A DNA stretch of 64,000 nucleotides from Cutaneotrichosporon cavernicola (taxonomy: Eukaryota; Basidiomycota; Tremellomycetes; Trichosporonales; Trichosporonaceae). Under the pieces are notes generated by a model. The model was not told where the DNA came from. It saw nothing but the letters and a program-made list of their open reading frames with translations, and did no database searches. A program made the translations under genes and the position numbers. Positions within the stretch are counted from its first letter, which is position 1, and each line of letters begins with the position of its first letter. Shown here one piece after another: positions 31,693-42,318 of the stretch. The DNA lies in NCBI RefSeq assembly GCF_030864355.1, contig NC_083396.1:1364001-1428000 (forward strand). The letters are read 5' to 3'.

Positions 31693-32620
31693 ATGGGCCG
31701 CACTAAACGAACGCGAAAGGCGCCTCTGGTTCCAACTGAGAAGAAACTCTCGTCTGCGTCTCACAAGGTCACGCAGTCGACAATCTCGACATTTCACACC
31801 CTCCTCAAACGTCGGAAAGGGATCGAGCGACAGTTGAAGAGTTCGGCGTCCTCTGAGCAGCATCAGGCCCTCGAGAAGGAGCTGAAGAACATTGACCGCC
31901 AAGCCGACGAGATTGGCGGGCTGGAGGCATACCAACAGGCCAGCACTCTGGGTCAGTCGTCCCAACGAGGAGGAGACTCGTCTCATGTCCTCATCAAATG
32001 GCTCAAAGGCGTGCGAGCGTCGACGGCCTGGGGTGTACCTCTTCGGTGAGTGTCACCGAAACAGCAGGCAGCTGATACTCTGAATGCTCGAGATTGGGGC
32101 TCTGACACCCGACAACTATATGTCGTGTTCAAAGTGGATCGAGAACCATCCAATCGACCTCCACTCTCGACATCCAGCCATCAGGGAGGAAGACTTCCTC
32201 CACCGCAGCGAACCTCGCACAAAGGAGGAACTGTTCGATGTGATAAGCTGTAGCCTTGTGCTTAACTTTGTCCCCGATCCGAAAGAGCGAGGTGGGCAAC
32301 ACTTTTGTTTACACTGACGTGAAGGGCGCATGCTTCGACTCTGCCGCGCGCACCTCCTACCCCAGCCATCGTCGATGCTGTTCATCGTCCTCCCGTTCCC
32401 ATGCGTGAGTAACTCGCGATACACGACGGCCGAGTCATTCAAGCAACTCGTGACCGCCCTGGGCTTCAAGCTCGAGCGGGAGCAATGGCGGCCGCACGGC
32501 AAGGTTGCGTATTGGTTGTTCCGATGGTGCAGCACAACAGACGACGTCTCACAGTTCAAGAAGAAGCGGATCCTCAACGATGGGCCGACTAGGAACAACT
32601 TCACCATCCTAGTAGAGTAG
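31693..32620 (+). CDS. BMT2: 25S rRNA adenine-N1 methyltransferase Bmt2
   Basis: Nucleolar SAM-dependent enzyme that methylates an adenine in 25S rRNA. The start MGRTKRTRKAPLVPTEKKLS is at 31693. A helical N-terminus is followed by RMLEIGALTPDNYMSC (SAM loop), NHPIDLHSRHPAIREEDFLH, FDVISCSLVLNFVPDPKERG, the conserved LPFPCVSNSRYTTAESF block and TALGFKLEREQW. Exons: 31693-32045, 32083-32291 and 32325-32620. The first junction is odd: the frame requires joining CG at 32045 to A at 32083, so the intron runs GT..TG (32046-32082) and lacks AG. Every AG in that intron gives an early stop. The stop codon directly abuts that of TLG1 on the other strand. Confidence 0.86.
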
Positions 32621-33611
32621 TTACAACAGAATCACCAGGATCAGGAGGATGATGAGGATCAGGATGAGGATAGCGATGCACCACGAGCTGCGAGAGTCTG
32701 ACGTGTCAGCTAAATTCGCAACAGGCCCACCCACTTTCATTCTGGCGGATGAAGCCTTTCATTGTCCTACTGACGCGTGACAATCGTGACTGTGTAGAGT
32801 CGACCCGCGTCGACAGATCGTCTAGCATCCTGCCGTTAGACGAGTTCCAAGCCGCTAACTTACTCGCTGTGTTCTGTAACTTCGTGCCCGATCAGTCCTG
32901 CTTGGGAGGCCAATGTCGATAACGTCCCGGAAATGAATCCAAGCGTGTCATCTTGGCGTCGCATGAGGGTCTGGTAAGCTCTGCGATGCTTGCCACCCAC
33001 CTGTTGCTCTTCATGCTCCCATCGCTCAGCTTCGGAGTAGTCATCGTTAGGGAAAGGATCATCATCGTCTTGATATGGAATGAGTGCCGACGTGTTGCGT
33101 ATGCGCGAGGCCTCTCCAACAGCTGTTTTCAATCGCTTACATCAGGCCCTGTGCGAGATGTGAGTGGGCTTACCGCAACTTCCGACGATACGTTGTTGAC
33201 AAACTCGCGACGTTCTGCGACTTCGACATGTGCAAGACCCCAACGGTCGCCATGTTGTTCAACAACATGGACCGACTCGTCCAAGTCCTCCAAGTCCGTT
33301 TCCAAAAGCTGGAGGGCAGAGTGCAGCTCTCCCCTCGCCTCAATCAAGCTCGGAGAGTCGTTTGAAGTGGCCTGTATGCGCCGATAGGACTCTAACAAAG
33401 TGCCGACATTGCTAATGCTGGCTTCCACGTCACTGCTGTCAGCGAAGTATATCGGCACATGGGGCGCGAGGACCCGTCGAGATTGCCCGTCCTCAAGTTT
33501 CATCTTCCCATCCTCGCGGACCGGAGATCCATCCCCTTACATTTGCAGCGGGACGCTGTCTGCACAGCGGAGTACTCACCTTTTGGCGTCAACATATGGG
33601 TCTCTGGACAT
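32621..33611 (-). CDS. TLG1: t-SNARE of the syntaxin-6/Tlg1 family
   Basis: Qc-SNARE for endosome-to-Golgi fusion. Exon 1 is 33580-33611 (MSRDPYVDAK); a long intron then leads to exon 2 from 33432. The spliced N-terminus reads DVEASISNVGTLLESYRRIQ, which matches the syntaxin-6 helical bundle (LIEARGELHSALQLLETDLE; DLDESVHVVE). After another intron come TAVGEASRIRNTSALIPYQD and an acidic patch. The SNARE helix follows: HRRAYQTLMRRQDDTLGFIS, LASQAGLIGHEVTEHSEMLD, DLSTRVDSTQSRLSRVSRTM, with the zero-layer Gln in DSTQSRL. A single Leu/Ile-rich anchor (WCIAILILILIILLILVILL) ends the protein. The TAA lies at 32621-32623, immediately next to the BMT2 stop. Confidence 0.9.
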
Positions 33612-33797
33612 GATGAAGACAGAGAGATGAGAAGAAGTTGGGAAGATCAACAATCCAATGCGGAAGCAATCGATGCCTGCTTGTACTTCGAATGGGCGTG
33701 TCGTCATCGGATACGCGGAACCGGACCTCCACTTGAGAGATATTCTGTTTCTACTCAACTCTATGTCTCATATTCAACTTCCCCAGCCTAGACAACG

Positions 33798-36727
33798 ATG
33801 GGTGGACCGAGCAACTATCGGAGGCGTAAGGGCCCAGTACGCAACTCTACGCTGGGGATCAGCGTCGCGCTGTGGGTGCTACTCACGTGGGTCGGCTATC
33901 GCTGCTTCGCAATCGATCAAGCAACATCGGGGCTTTGGGGCTGCGAAATGGCTTACATGTACCCTTCGTTTTTGCCATTCGAAGTCCACGACGCGGGTTC
34001 ACGATATGCACTGTATCTCTATCGGGAGGGAGGGACGGATCCTCCAACAGTACATGCAAGTCGACGATAGCTCTGACACCAGCCCTCCGGCGTCCCGGTC
34101 ATCTTCATTCCCGGCAACGCAGGTTCATACAAGCAGGCGCGCTCCATCGGAGCTTCTGCAGCCGACCAGTTCCACAAAGGGCGAGACGCGACGTGGACCA
34201 AGAATATCGACCTCTTCACAGGCAAGTTGGCGCGTCGTGTCTCACCTGACAGACCCAGTCGATTTCAACGAGGACCTGTCCGCATTGCATGCCCCAACCC
34301 TCCGCTCTCAAGCCGAATTCCTGGTCAAGGCCATTGCTCGCGTGCTCAAGGCTTACGATCATCTCTCCGTTGACGAGCGCCCAACCAAAGTGACCCTTCT
34401 CGGACACTCGATGGGTGGGATCGTTGCCCGCCTGGCGACAACATTGGCCCAACCGACAATGTGGCAGCCGTCCCCTGTGGATGTCATTATCACAATGTCG
34501 ACGCCGCATCTGCAGCCTCCGGCACCTCTGGACCACGAGATGGAGCGGGTCTATGGCGAGATCAACTCGGTGACGTATTCCGACCCTGCGCCGCTCCTCG
34601 TCTCAATCTGTGGCGGGGCTTCGGACATCCAGATCGTGTCAGATGCTTGTGCTCTGTCGGACAATCTCGTCGGACCTGATGACGGCTTCGCTGTGTTCTC
34701 AACAGGAATCCCTGGCGTGTGGACGGGTGTGGAACACCAAGCAATGGTCTGGTGCGACCAAGTGCGGTTTCGTGTTGCGCGGACATTACTGGATATGGGT
34801 GAATCGGCTTCCCGTCAAGGCAAGCTTGCAGCGGCGCAGCAGTGGTTGCTTGGGCGATCTGGACGGCGACAGGCTCTGCCTACCCTGTACGACACTACTC
34901 GGATCGACAACGTCGCCTCCAGCATGTCTGTCCTGGTCAAGGTGACGTACCCTAATGAGCGGTCCCTAGTCGACCCACCTCTTGCCGCTCAATTCTGCCG
35001 CGCGGAAGGTGACTGCGTGGATCAAACATTCTCCTCGTACACTATCCCGTGGCTGACTGTTTCGGAACGGCCATTTCCCCTGCTTGGGGAAGGTAGTCGC
35101 TCCGAGGACTCTGTCTTTGTCCTTGACTTGAATCTATCGGATGCGAGCAACGGCTGGCTGGAGGTCCATCATCCTCTTGGGGCATCGGTTCTTCCCGGCC
35201 GTCTAACTAAGCAGGAGGTTGGCGGTGTAAGATGGGGTGAGTCGGGAGAGCTTGATTGAGACTGACCTCTGCAGAGTCTGACGATCGATCGGCCGCTTCG
35301 ACACATCTCGCTCTCCATTTCCTGTCACCGAGGATTTCTGCTGTTGTGGCGTATCGATTGACCGTGGAAACCGAGCAATGCTCAGGCAGGTGGACCCTTG
35401 GGATAGAAACTGACCAGCTTCTAGATCGTATGCCGACTGTGCGATACAGTTCGTCGCCGGGCACACCCTTCTACGGCCCCTCACACGAGTCACGTTTCTT
35501 TCCGCTCCAGGACGGCAGCGTTACTTTGCACTCTCATATCAGTGGCTCGCCCTTCCAGGGATACCCCTACTCAACCCAAGGCATTAGCATCGACGTTTTC
35601 CAACATCCAAAGTGTCAAATTCGATCCATCAGCTTGTCGGTGGACCCTTACGCCTCCTTGGCAAAGGCCACGCTACGCCTGCGGATTGCCGTCTTTACCT
35701 GGTGCATTGGCTGGGTTGCGACTATTATGTTCTTCCAGTTGACCCAGTACGCCTCCAAGGGTAAGATGGACGGTCAGCTTGTTACTGATAAAAGGCGCTC
35801 TACCGTCGTTTTCCGACGTCGTCGACGATTACAGGGCAGCGATGTGTTTTGGAGCCGCTGGCGTGTCCGCAGTTGCGCTTATTATCCAACATGTTGGCGC
35901 AGCTCTTGAGCTCCCTACAGACGGCCTCTTTCTGGGCCTCACGCGCGTGACTTACTTGCCGCTTATGCTTCTAGCTGCGATGTGGTCGTGGGCAAGTGTG
36001 GCGCTGGTCCACATCCTGCAGCTAATCTTGTTGAGCATTCTCGGTAGAGTTATTCAGCCCCCACAGAAGTGAGAAGAGAGTGGTCGACTAAGCTGAGTGC
36101 AGGAAAAGCGAGCCTCAGGTGGACAAGACGCCCAGCAGATCGGCCATTGGGTCTCGTATGGCACTGGGCCTCCTTGTACTGGGCCTCATACGCTTCGTCA
36201 TACCATACCGCCTCGCGTTCGGCATACTCTTCCTATTTCAATTCACACTCACTGCATATGCCTCGGCCGAAGGCTCCGTGCGTGTCTCTGCCTATCTTGC
36301 CATCGCTAACTCCCAGTCATCTCGACTACATCTCTTGGAGACTGTGCTCCTGCTCATGACTTTGCTTCTTCCGATCAATCTCCCGTCTCTTGCTGTGTGG
36401 GGCAAGAACGTCTGGATTCACGGCCAGCACCCATTCCCAGAAGACCGCGCGATCCTGCCCATACTACCAGTTCTGGTGATGGTGTTAGTGACTAGTTTTG
36501 AACGGCAAGTGGCTGCGCCGACACGGTGAGCCTCCCTCCATAAGTCGAGCTGATGTTGTAGAGTGCGGCAAGCCGCCAAGTGGACCGCCGCATTCGTTGC
36601 GGTGGTGGCGTTCATGTTTGCTCCCAGTCGCCCGTACATTGTGGGGTCAACTGCCAATGTGGCGTTCATTATCGCCAGCGTCCTCATGGTCGTGAACACA
36701 AGTTCGGCAGAGGAAGCCCAACGTTGA
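33798..36727 (+). CDS. BST1: GPI inositol-deacylase Bst1/PGAP1
   Basis: ER membrane lipase that removes the inositol acyl chain of GPI anchors, allowing export of GPI proteins. The start MGGPSNYRRRKGPVRNSTLG is followed by a first membrane segment (ISVALWVLLTWVGY). WGCEMAYMYPSF and YALYLYREGG lead into VPVIFIPGNAGSYKQARSIG after a 33-nt intron, a near-diagnostic block. The lipase nucleophile lies in VTLLGHSMGGIVARLA. VDVIITMSTPHLQPPAPLD and DGFAVFSTGIPGVWTGVEHQ follow. The C-terminal third has many hydrophobic segments (SKGMDG region onward, LGLIRFVIPYRLAFGILFLF, LLLMTLLLPINLPSLAVWGK). Several introns; the last exon ends VNTSSAEEAQR. Divergent from TLG1, 186 bp between starts. Confidence 0.92.
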
Positions 36728-36879
36728 AGGACATTAGTGGAGCCATTCCGCGTATCTACACAATGACTTGATGTTGAAAAGAACAATCCATCGCCTACGA
36801 GTATGTACAAGGAGTTTCACAATACAACGACTCACATGTACACCTTCCACAGCGAACTCTCCGCTCTACTGATTGGGGT

Positions 36880-39800
36880 TTAGTCACGCTTGATACCGGC
36901 ACTCCTCTTCATCCGCGTTGCCTGCCATTGTTCCGCCATGCGTCTGCCGTGTTAGCGGCACAACCAAAAAGGCCGCCAGAACTTGCCTTGCTCGAACTAG
37001 GGACAGCACCGCCAGGGCAACAGACTTGAAAGAGCGCGTCGAGCGCGGCGGGCGCGCGACCTCGTAGCCCATCGAGGCAATTGCACGTAACGTTGCCTGC
37101 TCGCTGGAGGAGTCAGTCCGCCGCCATTGCCATTGCTCACTTGAGACTCATCCCACCCACGCAGAGGATAAGGAACTTTTTCTGTAAGGCCAAAGCGTTG
37201 CGGAAGGTGTTCTCGCGAGCATACACAGCCTTCAGGTATTCGATCTGCGCTGAGAGGCGGCGCATCTGGGCCTTGAACTTCTGGCGCTGTTCCGCCGTTG
37301 CTTGGCTAACGATCAGATGTGTTCGTGGACTCGCAAAGTCACGTACGTTTGACTGTCGACCTGTTCGAGCTGGTCTTGGAGTATTGAGCAGCGACGCCGA
37401 GCGTCCTCGAGTTGCTGAGTGGCCCGCGACAGTTCGGCCTCTTTGGCGCGGAAGCTCTCATCAAGGCGCGAGAGCCGATCTGCGTGAGCCCCACGCGTGG
37501 CTGCCTGCTTGGCACGCATGGCCTGGAGCTCGGACCCGAAGGTAACACACTCCCGGCGTTGGATGGTCAAGTCTTCGCTGAACTGTACCAGTTCGCGTGT
37601 GATGCGCTGGCGTTCCGCTGCGAGATCTTTAATTTCCTGTTCCTTATCAGCGACCTCGTCGGAGCGGAGACGAAGCTCGTTCCGCAGTCGACTGGAATCC
37701 TCGCGAGAGCTCCGCAACGAGGTTTGTGCTTCGTCGAGGAGGGCCTGGAGAGACTGAACCTTGTCCTGGGTCTTGGCTGATGCGGCCAACTGATGACGGA
37801 GCTTGTCGAGGACGGCGCTCATGTCCTCAATGGACGAGTGCAGCTTGGACGCTTCACGGTTACGCTGAGCGACTAGCTCCTCACTCTTCAGCAGTTGCTG
37901 GATGTCAATTTAGTACGCTGTGGTCGGCCACCTACACTAGACAACGTCTCCTTTTCCTTGCAGATCTGTTCGAAGCGCTCTGTTGACTGAGCCAGATTGT
38001 CCTGAGCCTCATCCTGAACTCGAGCCGTTTCTTCAGACAGACGCTCCAGTTCATCGTCGTACTTGATGCGCATGTCGGAGAGCTGGAGGCGCAGGCGCCG
38101 GTTGTCCTCCTGCAATCGCTCCTTCTCGGCGGTCATGTTGTCGCGAAGACTAGAGAGGCGCTGGTGTACCTCATCAAGAGCGGATTCCAGCCTCTCGTTC
38201 CTGTTATTGTTAGCAGCTCCTCCAGTTGCGACGCACTTGTTGCGACCCCTATCGAGGGATTCCTCCCTCTCGCGATTGATTCGGCCTTGCAGGGTCCACT
38301 CCTCCTTGTACTCGTCTAGCTTAGCTTTGGCAGCAGCCAGTTCCTGAGCAAGGCGAACAGCCCCAAGTCCCGCTTCCTCTAGACGATCAAAGTTCTTGTC
38401 GAGTTGGATGTTGGCAGCGTCCAATTCGACCTGCAAATGCTCCAGCTCGGCACGCAACAGCGATTCGTTGGAGTCGTCTATCGTGCTTTGGAGCCACGAC
38501 AACTGTGTGTTAGAGACGCGACCAGTTTGCCAGCAAACACTCACGTCCTTGAGGGGACCTGGAGTGCGAGGAGAACGCAGTGCTGAGACAGTCTTGTGCA
38601 AAACAGGCGTCGACATGCGCATGGAGCTGGCCCAACGAGCGGGAGACGCCATCTCACGCGCCTTCAACCGCTCGAGAAGAGCCCCTTTCTCAGTCTCCAG
38701 GGCGCGGATGCGAGCATCTCGGTCTTCAAGAGTCTTGTGGCGAGCGGGTATTCCCTCGAGCTCAGCCTTGAGCCGCCCAATGAGGCGGTGAGCCTCTTCG
38801 AGTTGATCTTCATAAACTGTGGCCAAATTTGGCGACGACGCGACGGTGACGTCGCGGATTTCGTCGGCCTCTGTCGCTTCCAACCTCGCGATCTCGAGTT
38901 GATGCTTGAGGGACTCGAGCTCGGCCTGGGAGCTGGCCTGCGTTGACTGTGCGGCAGAGACGAAGCCCTCGAGCTCGACAATGCGCTTCTTGTTTGTTTC
39001 GATCTCAACAGTGAACGTGGTGACCCCATCTTCAAGCTCCCGGATTATCTTGCGCTGGTCGGAGATGACTGTCTGGTCATCTTCCCGGTGACGTTCGAGG
39101 CTGCTGACCCGCTGAGACATGGCGTCCTTGTCCGCTTGAAGAGCATTGTTCTCTTCTTCGAGTGACAACAAGCGTGCCTCAAGTGTAGCCGATTGACAAA
39201 CATGCTCCTCAACACGAGACTGTGCGTCAGTGAGGCGAGCCTCGAAGACTGTCAACTGCTGCGCGCGGTCCTCTGAAACGCTTTCAGTTGCAGTGAGCCG
39301 CTTTCGGAGGTCCTCGGTGTTGCTGGTGGCAAGAGTGCCCTCTTGTTGAATAGCATCTAGCTGCGACTGCAAGGTTTGCGTCTTGTCCTCTGCTGCACTC
39401 AGTCGGCTTTGGAGATCCTTCGCCCGATGTGAGCCAAGCTTGGCCTCTCGGGCGGCTGAGTCAAGTTGCGACTGCAACGTTTCGGCTCGATCTTCAACTT
39501 CCTGAAGCTGCTGGAGAGTCGCTTGTTCATTCGCGTGAGCCTCCGACAGTCGAGCCTGTGCGTTTGCCAACGCCTCTGCCACGACCTGAGCGTCCTCCTG
39601 TGCTCGGGAGAGATCGCCACCCAGGATGGCGATCTGCTTGCGAAGCTCGTCCTCTTGGACCACGCTCGATGGTCGCAGCATATCGAGCTGCGTCTGCCGC
39701 CGTGTCACTTCGCCCTTGGCGCGACCAAGCTCGTCTTGTAGAGACTCGATCTGGCTCGCGTAGCCGGCTCCAATATCTGTAAACATGTGATAATGTTCTT

Positions 39801-41420
39801 CCGTTTTCCTCGTAAAGTCGCTCTTGACATTGGCCAGCTCGTCGTGCGCATCTTGAAGCTTGGCACGCAGTGAGGCGATTTCGGACCACAGGGGCGCCTT
39901 GGAGAAAGAATCGTCTGCCGCTGAAGTATCCGAGTCCAGGTCGTCCGCCAGTTCGTCGATGTCCAAGCCGGCGTCACGAATGATTTTGACCAGCCGTCGA
40001 CGCTCCACGTGCCAATCCCCCGGCTCCTGGTCGGCGTCTAAACTTGCGTTCCGGCCATCCATCTTATTCAGATGCTTTTGGATTTTGGCAAAGGGAGAAA
40101 CACTGTCGAGTTGTTGAAACGAGCCTGCGGATTTGCTAACGATGGAGGTTAGGAGGTCAGATGACGTGAGGCTGCCTCTTCGATTGCGAGTGAAGCTGCG
40201 AACGTCATGGTCGTTCTGGGATGCTAGAGACTGTGCCGACGTGTTGGAGACTTGGTCCTCGTTTGATTTGTTTGTAGTGCCATCAGACAAAATAGTCGCA
40301 GATGTGGAGCCGGACGAGCTTTGCAGAGCCAGAGCAGACCGCAGAGGAGAAGGGCGAGGCGGAAGTGCGTTTGAGGCAAGCACCGACCGCAGATGATTCT
40401 TGCGCTGAGCAGTCTCCTCGAAGGGTGTCCGCGATGAATTGGGATAGTCGACACTGGGTGACGGCGGTCGCTGGTTACGGTACCCCATCGTGACATCGCG
40501 TAGAGGAGCGACGCCGAAGGGAATGGCAGCGGCGCGAGCGGCGGTCGAAGGCTGGTCCATGTAACGAATGGCAACTGGTGTAGCCTCTGCCGAGTCTAAA
40601 GTGACTGGCGACGGCGACCGTGCCGCGAGGAGGTTGTCCGTCGTCAGATCGTATGCTGCCTCGAGTTTCGACGAGCAGTAATGATCGACGCTGTCGATAG
40701 GTAACTGAAGCGGGTCCCGTCCCTCGGGGGTTGTAGCCTCGTTGTCCGTCGAAGATACTTCGCTCCGGCTCAGGCTAGGTATCCGAACTTCGTTCGCGGC
40801 ATTGGGAGTGTTCTTGGCGGTGAGGAAAGGTGATATTGAGCCGCCTGGCGGCTGAGGCAAAGGGGTTACCAGCGCAGAGGGTTGGTACTCTTCGGTACCC
40901 TCAAAGTAATGGCTCCCAGTGAAAAAAGGAGCAAGACTCTCTGAGCCGGAGCTGTGATCTTCATAGGCGTATTGGGTACCGGGCTCGTTCGCGCCACCAG
41001 TTGAAGAAGCATCAGTCGCCGACAAGTTGCCCATGAAGAAGTCGTACGAGATGTCCAGTTCGCTGTTGGATAGGCGATTTGTTGCGCGGAACGGAGCCAA
41101 GGGAGTAGGGATTTCTGTACCAGAGGAACGCAACGGCTTGACTGTTGATTCGGTCCGCGCTGATGAGGCTGTGCGTGGGGAGCACAAAGTGCGCCCAACG
41201 TGTGGTGTAGAGGAGTCTCCGTGCTGGTGGTGAACGTTGAGACTCAAACGAGGCTTACCTCGGATGGTCTGGCAACAGACTCCCGACTGCTCTCGGGGTC
41301 ATAGTCGTCGCTGAGGTCGAGGTCGTCGCGTTGGAAGCTAGGAAGCGATGGGAGCTCCATCTCCTCGTATTGCTGAACCCGTTTTAGCACCCTCGAAGGG
41401 GTGTCGAGCAGGTCAGCCAT
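36880..41420 (-). CDS. Pericentrin/Pcp1-like coiled-coil spindle pole body protein (PACT motif)
   Basis: Very long protein, roughly 1,400 residues, probably a spindle pole body scaffold. The start chosen is the ATG at 41420 (MADLLDTPSRVLKRVQQYEE); the frame is open 62 codons further up. About 400 Ser/Pro-rich residues come first, then near-continuous heptad coiled coil from about 39980 down to 37350. The C-terminal part reads AEQRQKFKAQMRRLSAQIEY, LKAVYARENTFRNALALQKK, FLILCVGGMSLK, then a basic ARPPRSTRSFKSVALAVLSL tail. This resembles the PACT domain that anchors pericentrin and Pcp1/Spc110 at microtubule-organising centres. A CM1 gamma-tubulin motif was not found by eye, so an Mto1-type or other PACT protein is possible. 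The last intron (36944-36986) is of the GC-AG type. Confidence 0.7.
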
Positions 41421-42318
41421 AGCGGCGTGCGAGGCTGATGAGGTAGAGTTTAATGAGGATTTGGCGCGTTGATGTTTCGCTTCGGAGGAGAGATGATTGA
41501 GTTGGTATATACGTTGGTAGGTGGTTGAGTTGAAGTGCACTGTTTGTCTGACTGACTTGTTGCTAGCAGCAGCAGCTGGGAGCCAGAGACCCACGTGACC
41601 AGGCACGAGAAAGCAAACACGTCAAGCTACCACGTGCTGGCATCTTGAGCTGTTGAGAATTGAATCTGAAATTACACGTCATCCTTGCGTACTTGAAAAA
41701 GGTGGTTCAATTATCTGCTCATACTACCATCGCGGGCGCCGTATCCAGATTTCCAACATGCCTCCAAGAGCTTTAAAGTGAGGATAAGAATTAAGTTTTC
41801 GACAACCACAGGTACAGCCCCACAGGCCCTTAGGCCGGCTAACTGACGAAGGCCAAGGCATGGCATCAGAGGATCGGAAGCCCTGGGGATCAGGGGATCA
41901 GGCGCTTGGCTACCAAGTACAACGACCGTATGGTTCACCGGGGGGTGTCGGACTCCTGGGTGGGGGGAGGCTGGCCATTGGAACCAGGTGGCTTCGGGCC
42001 AGAGGAAAGGGGTTCACACACACAGGCGGGTTGCAGGTTGCGGCGGGAGGAAATGCAAACTAGAGATGCTCACATAACTCTTGTCTCACCCTATCACATA
42101 CTCAACAGACTCATTCAAGACATTCATCCATCCATCCATCTTTACATCCTTCAACACCCTCCACTCGTCATCTCAACGCCCCCACCTACCCTTCTCCCTT
42201 CCTTCATCACCCGTTCCGACTCATCTCACGTCTCTTTTCCGGCCACACTTCACCCCTCGTCACGCCTTGTCCGCGTAACCCGACTCCGCTTTCACTTCTT
42301 TTTCGCCACCAACTAGGC
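41421..42318. promoter_or_regulatory. Divergent promoter region, spindle pole body gene / FZO1
   Basis: 898 bp between start codons. The last 230 bp before FZO1 is strongly pyrimidine-rich on the plus strand and probably is the 5' leader. No gene is seen; the frame at 41421-41606 is taken as 5' leader of the minus-strand gene. Confidence 0.5.

Noticed and set aside
33432..33580. Alternative TLG1 5' structure using the ATG near 33503
   Set aside because: It adds a non-family leader; splicing exon 33580-33611 to 33432 gives a proper DPYVDAK-S-DVEASI syntaxin start in phase.
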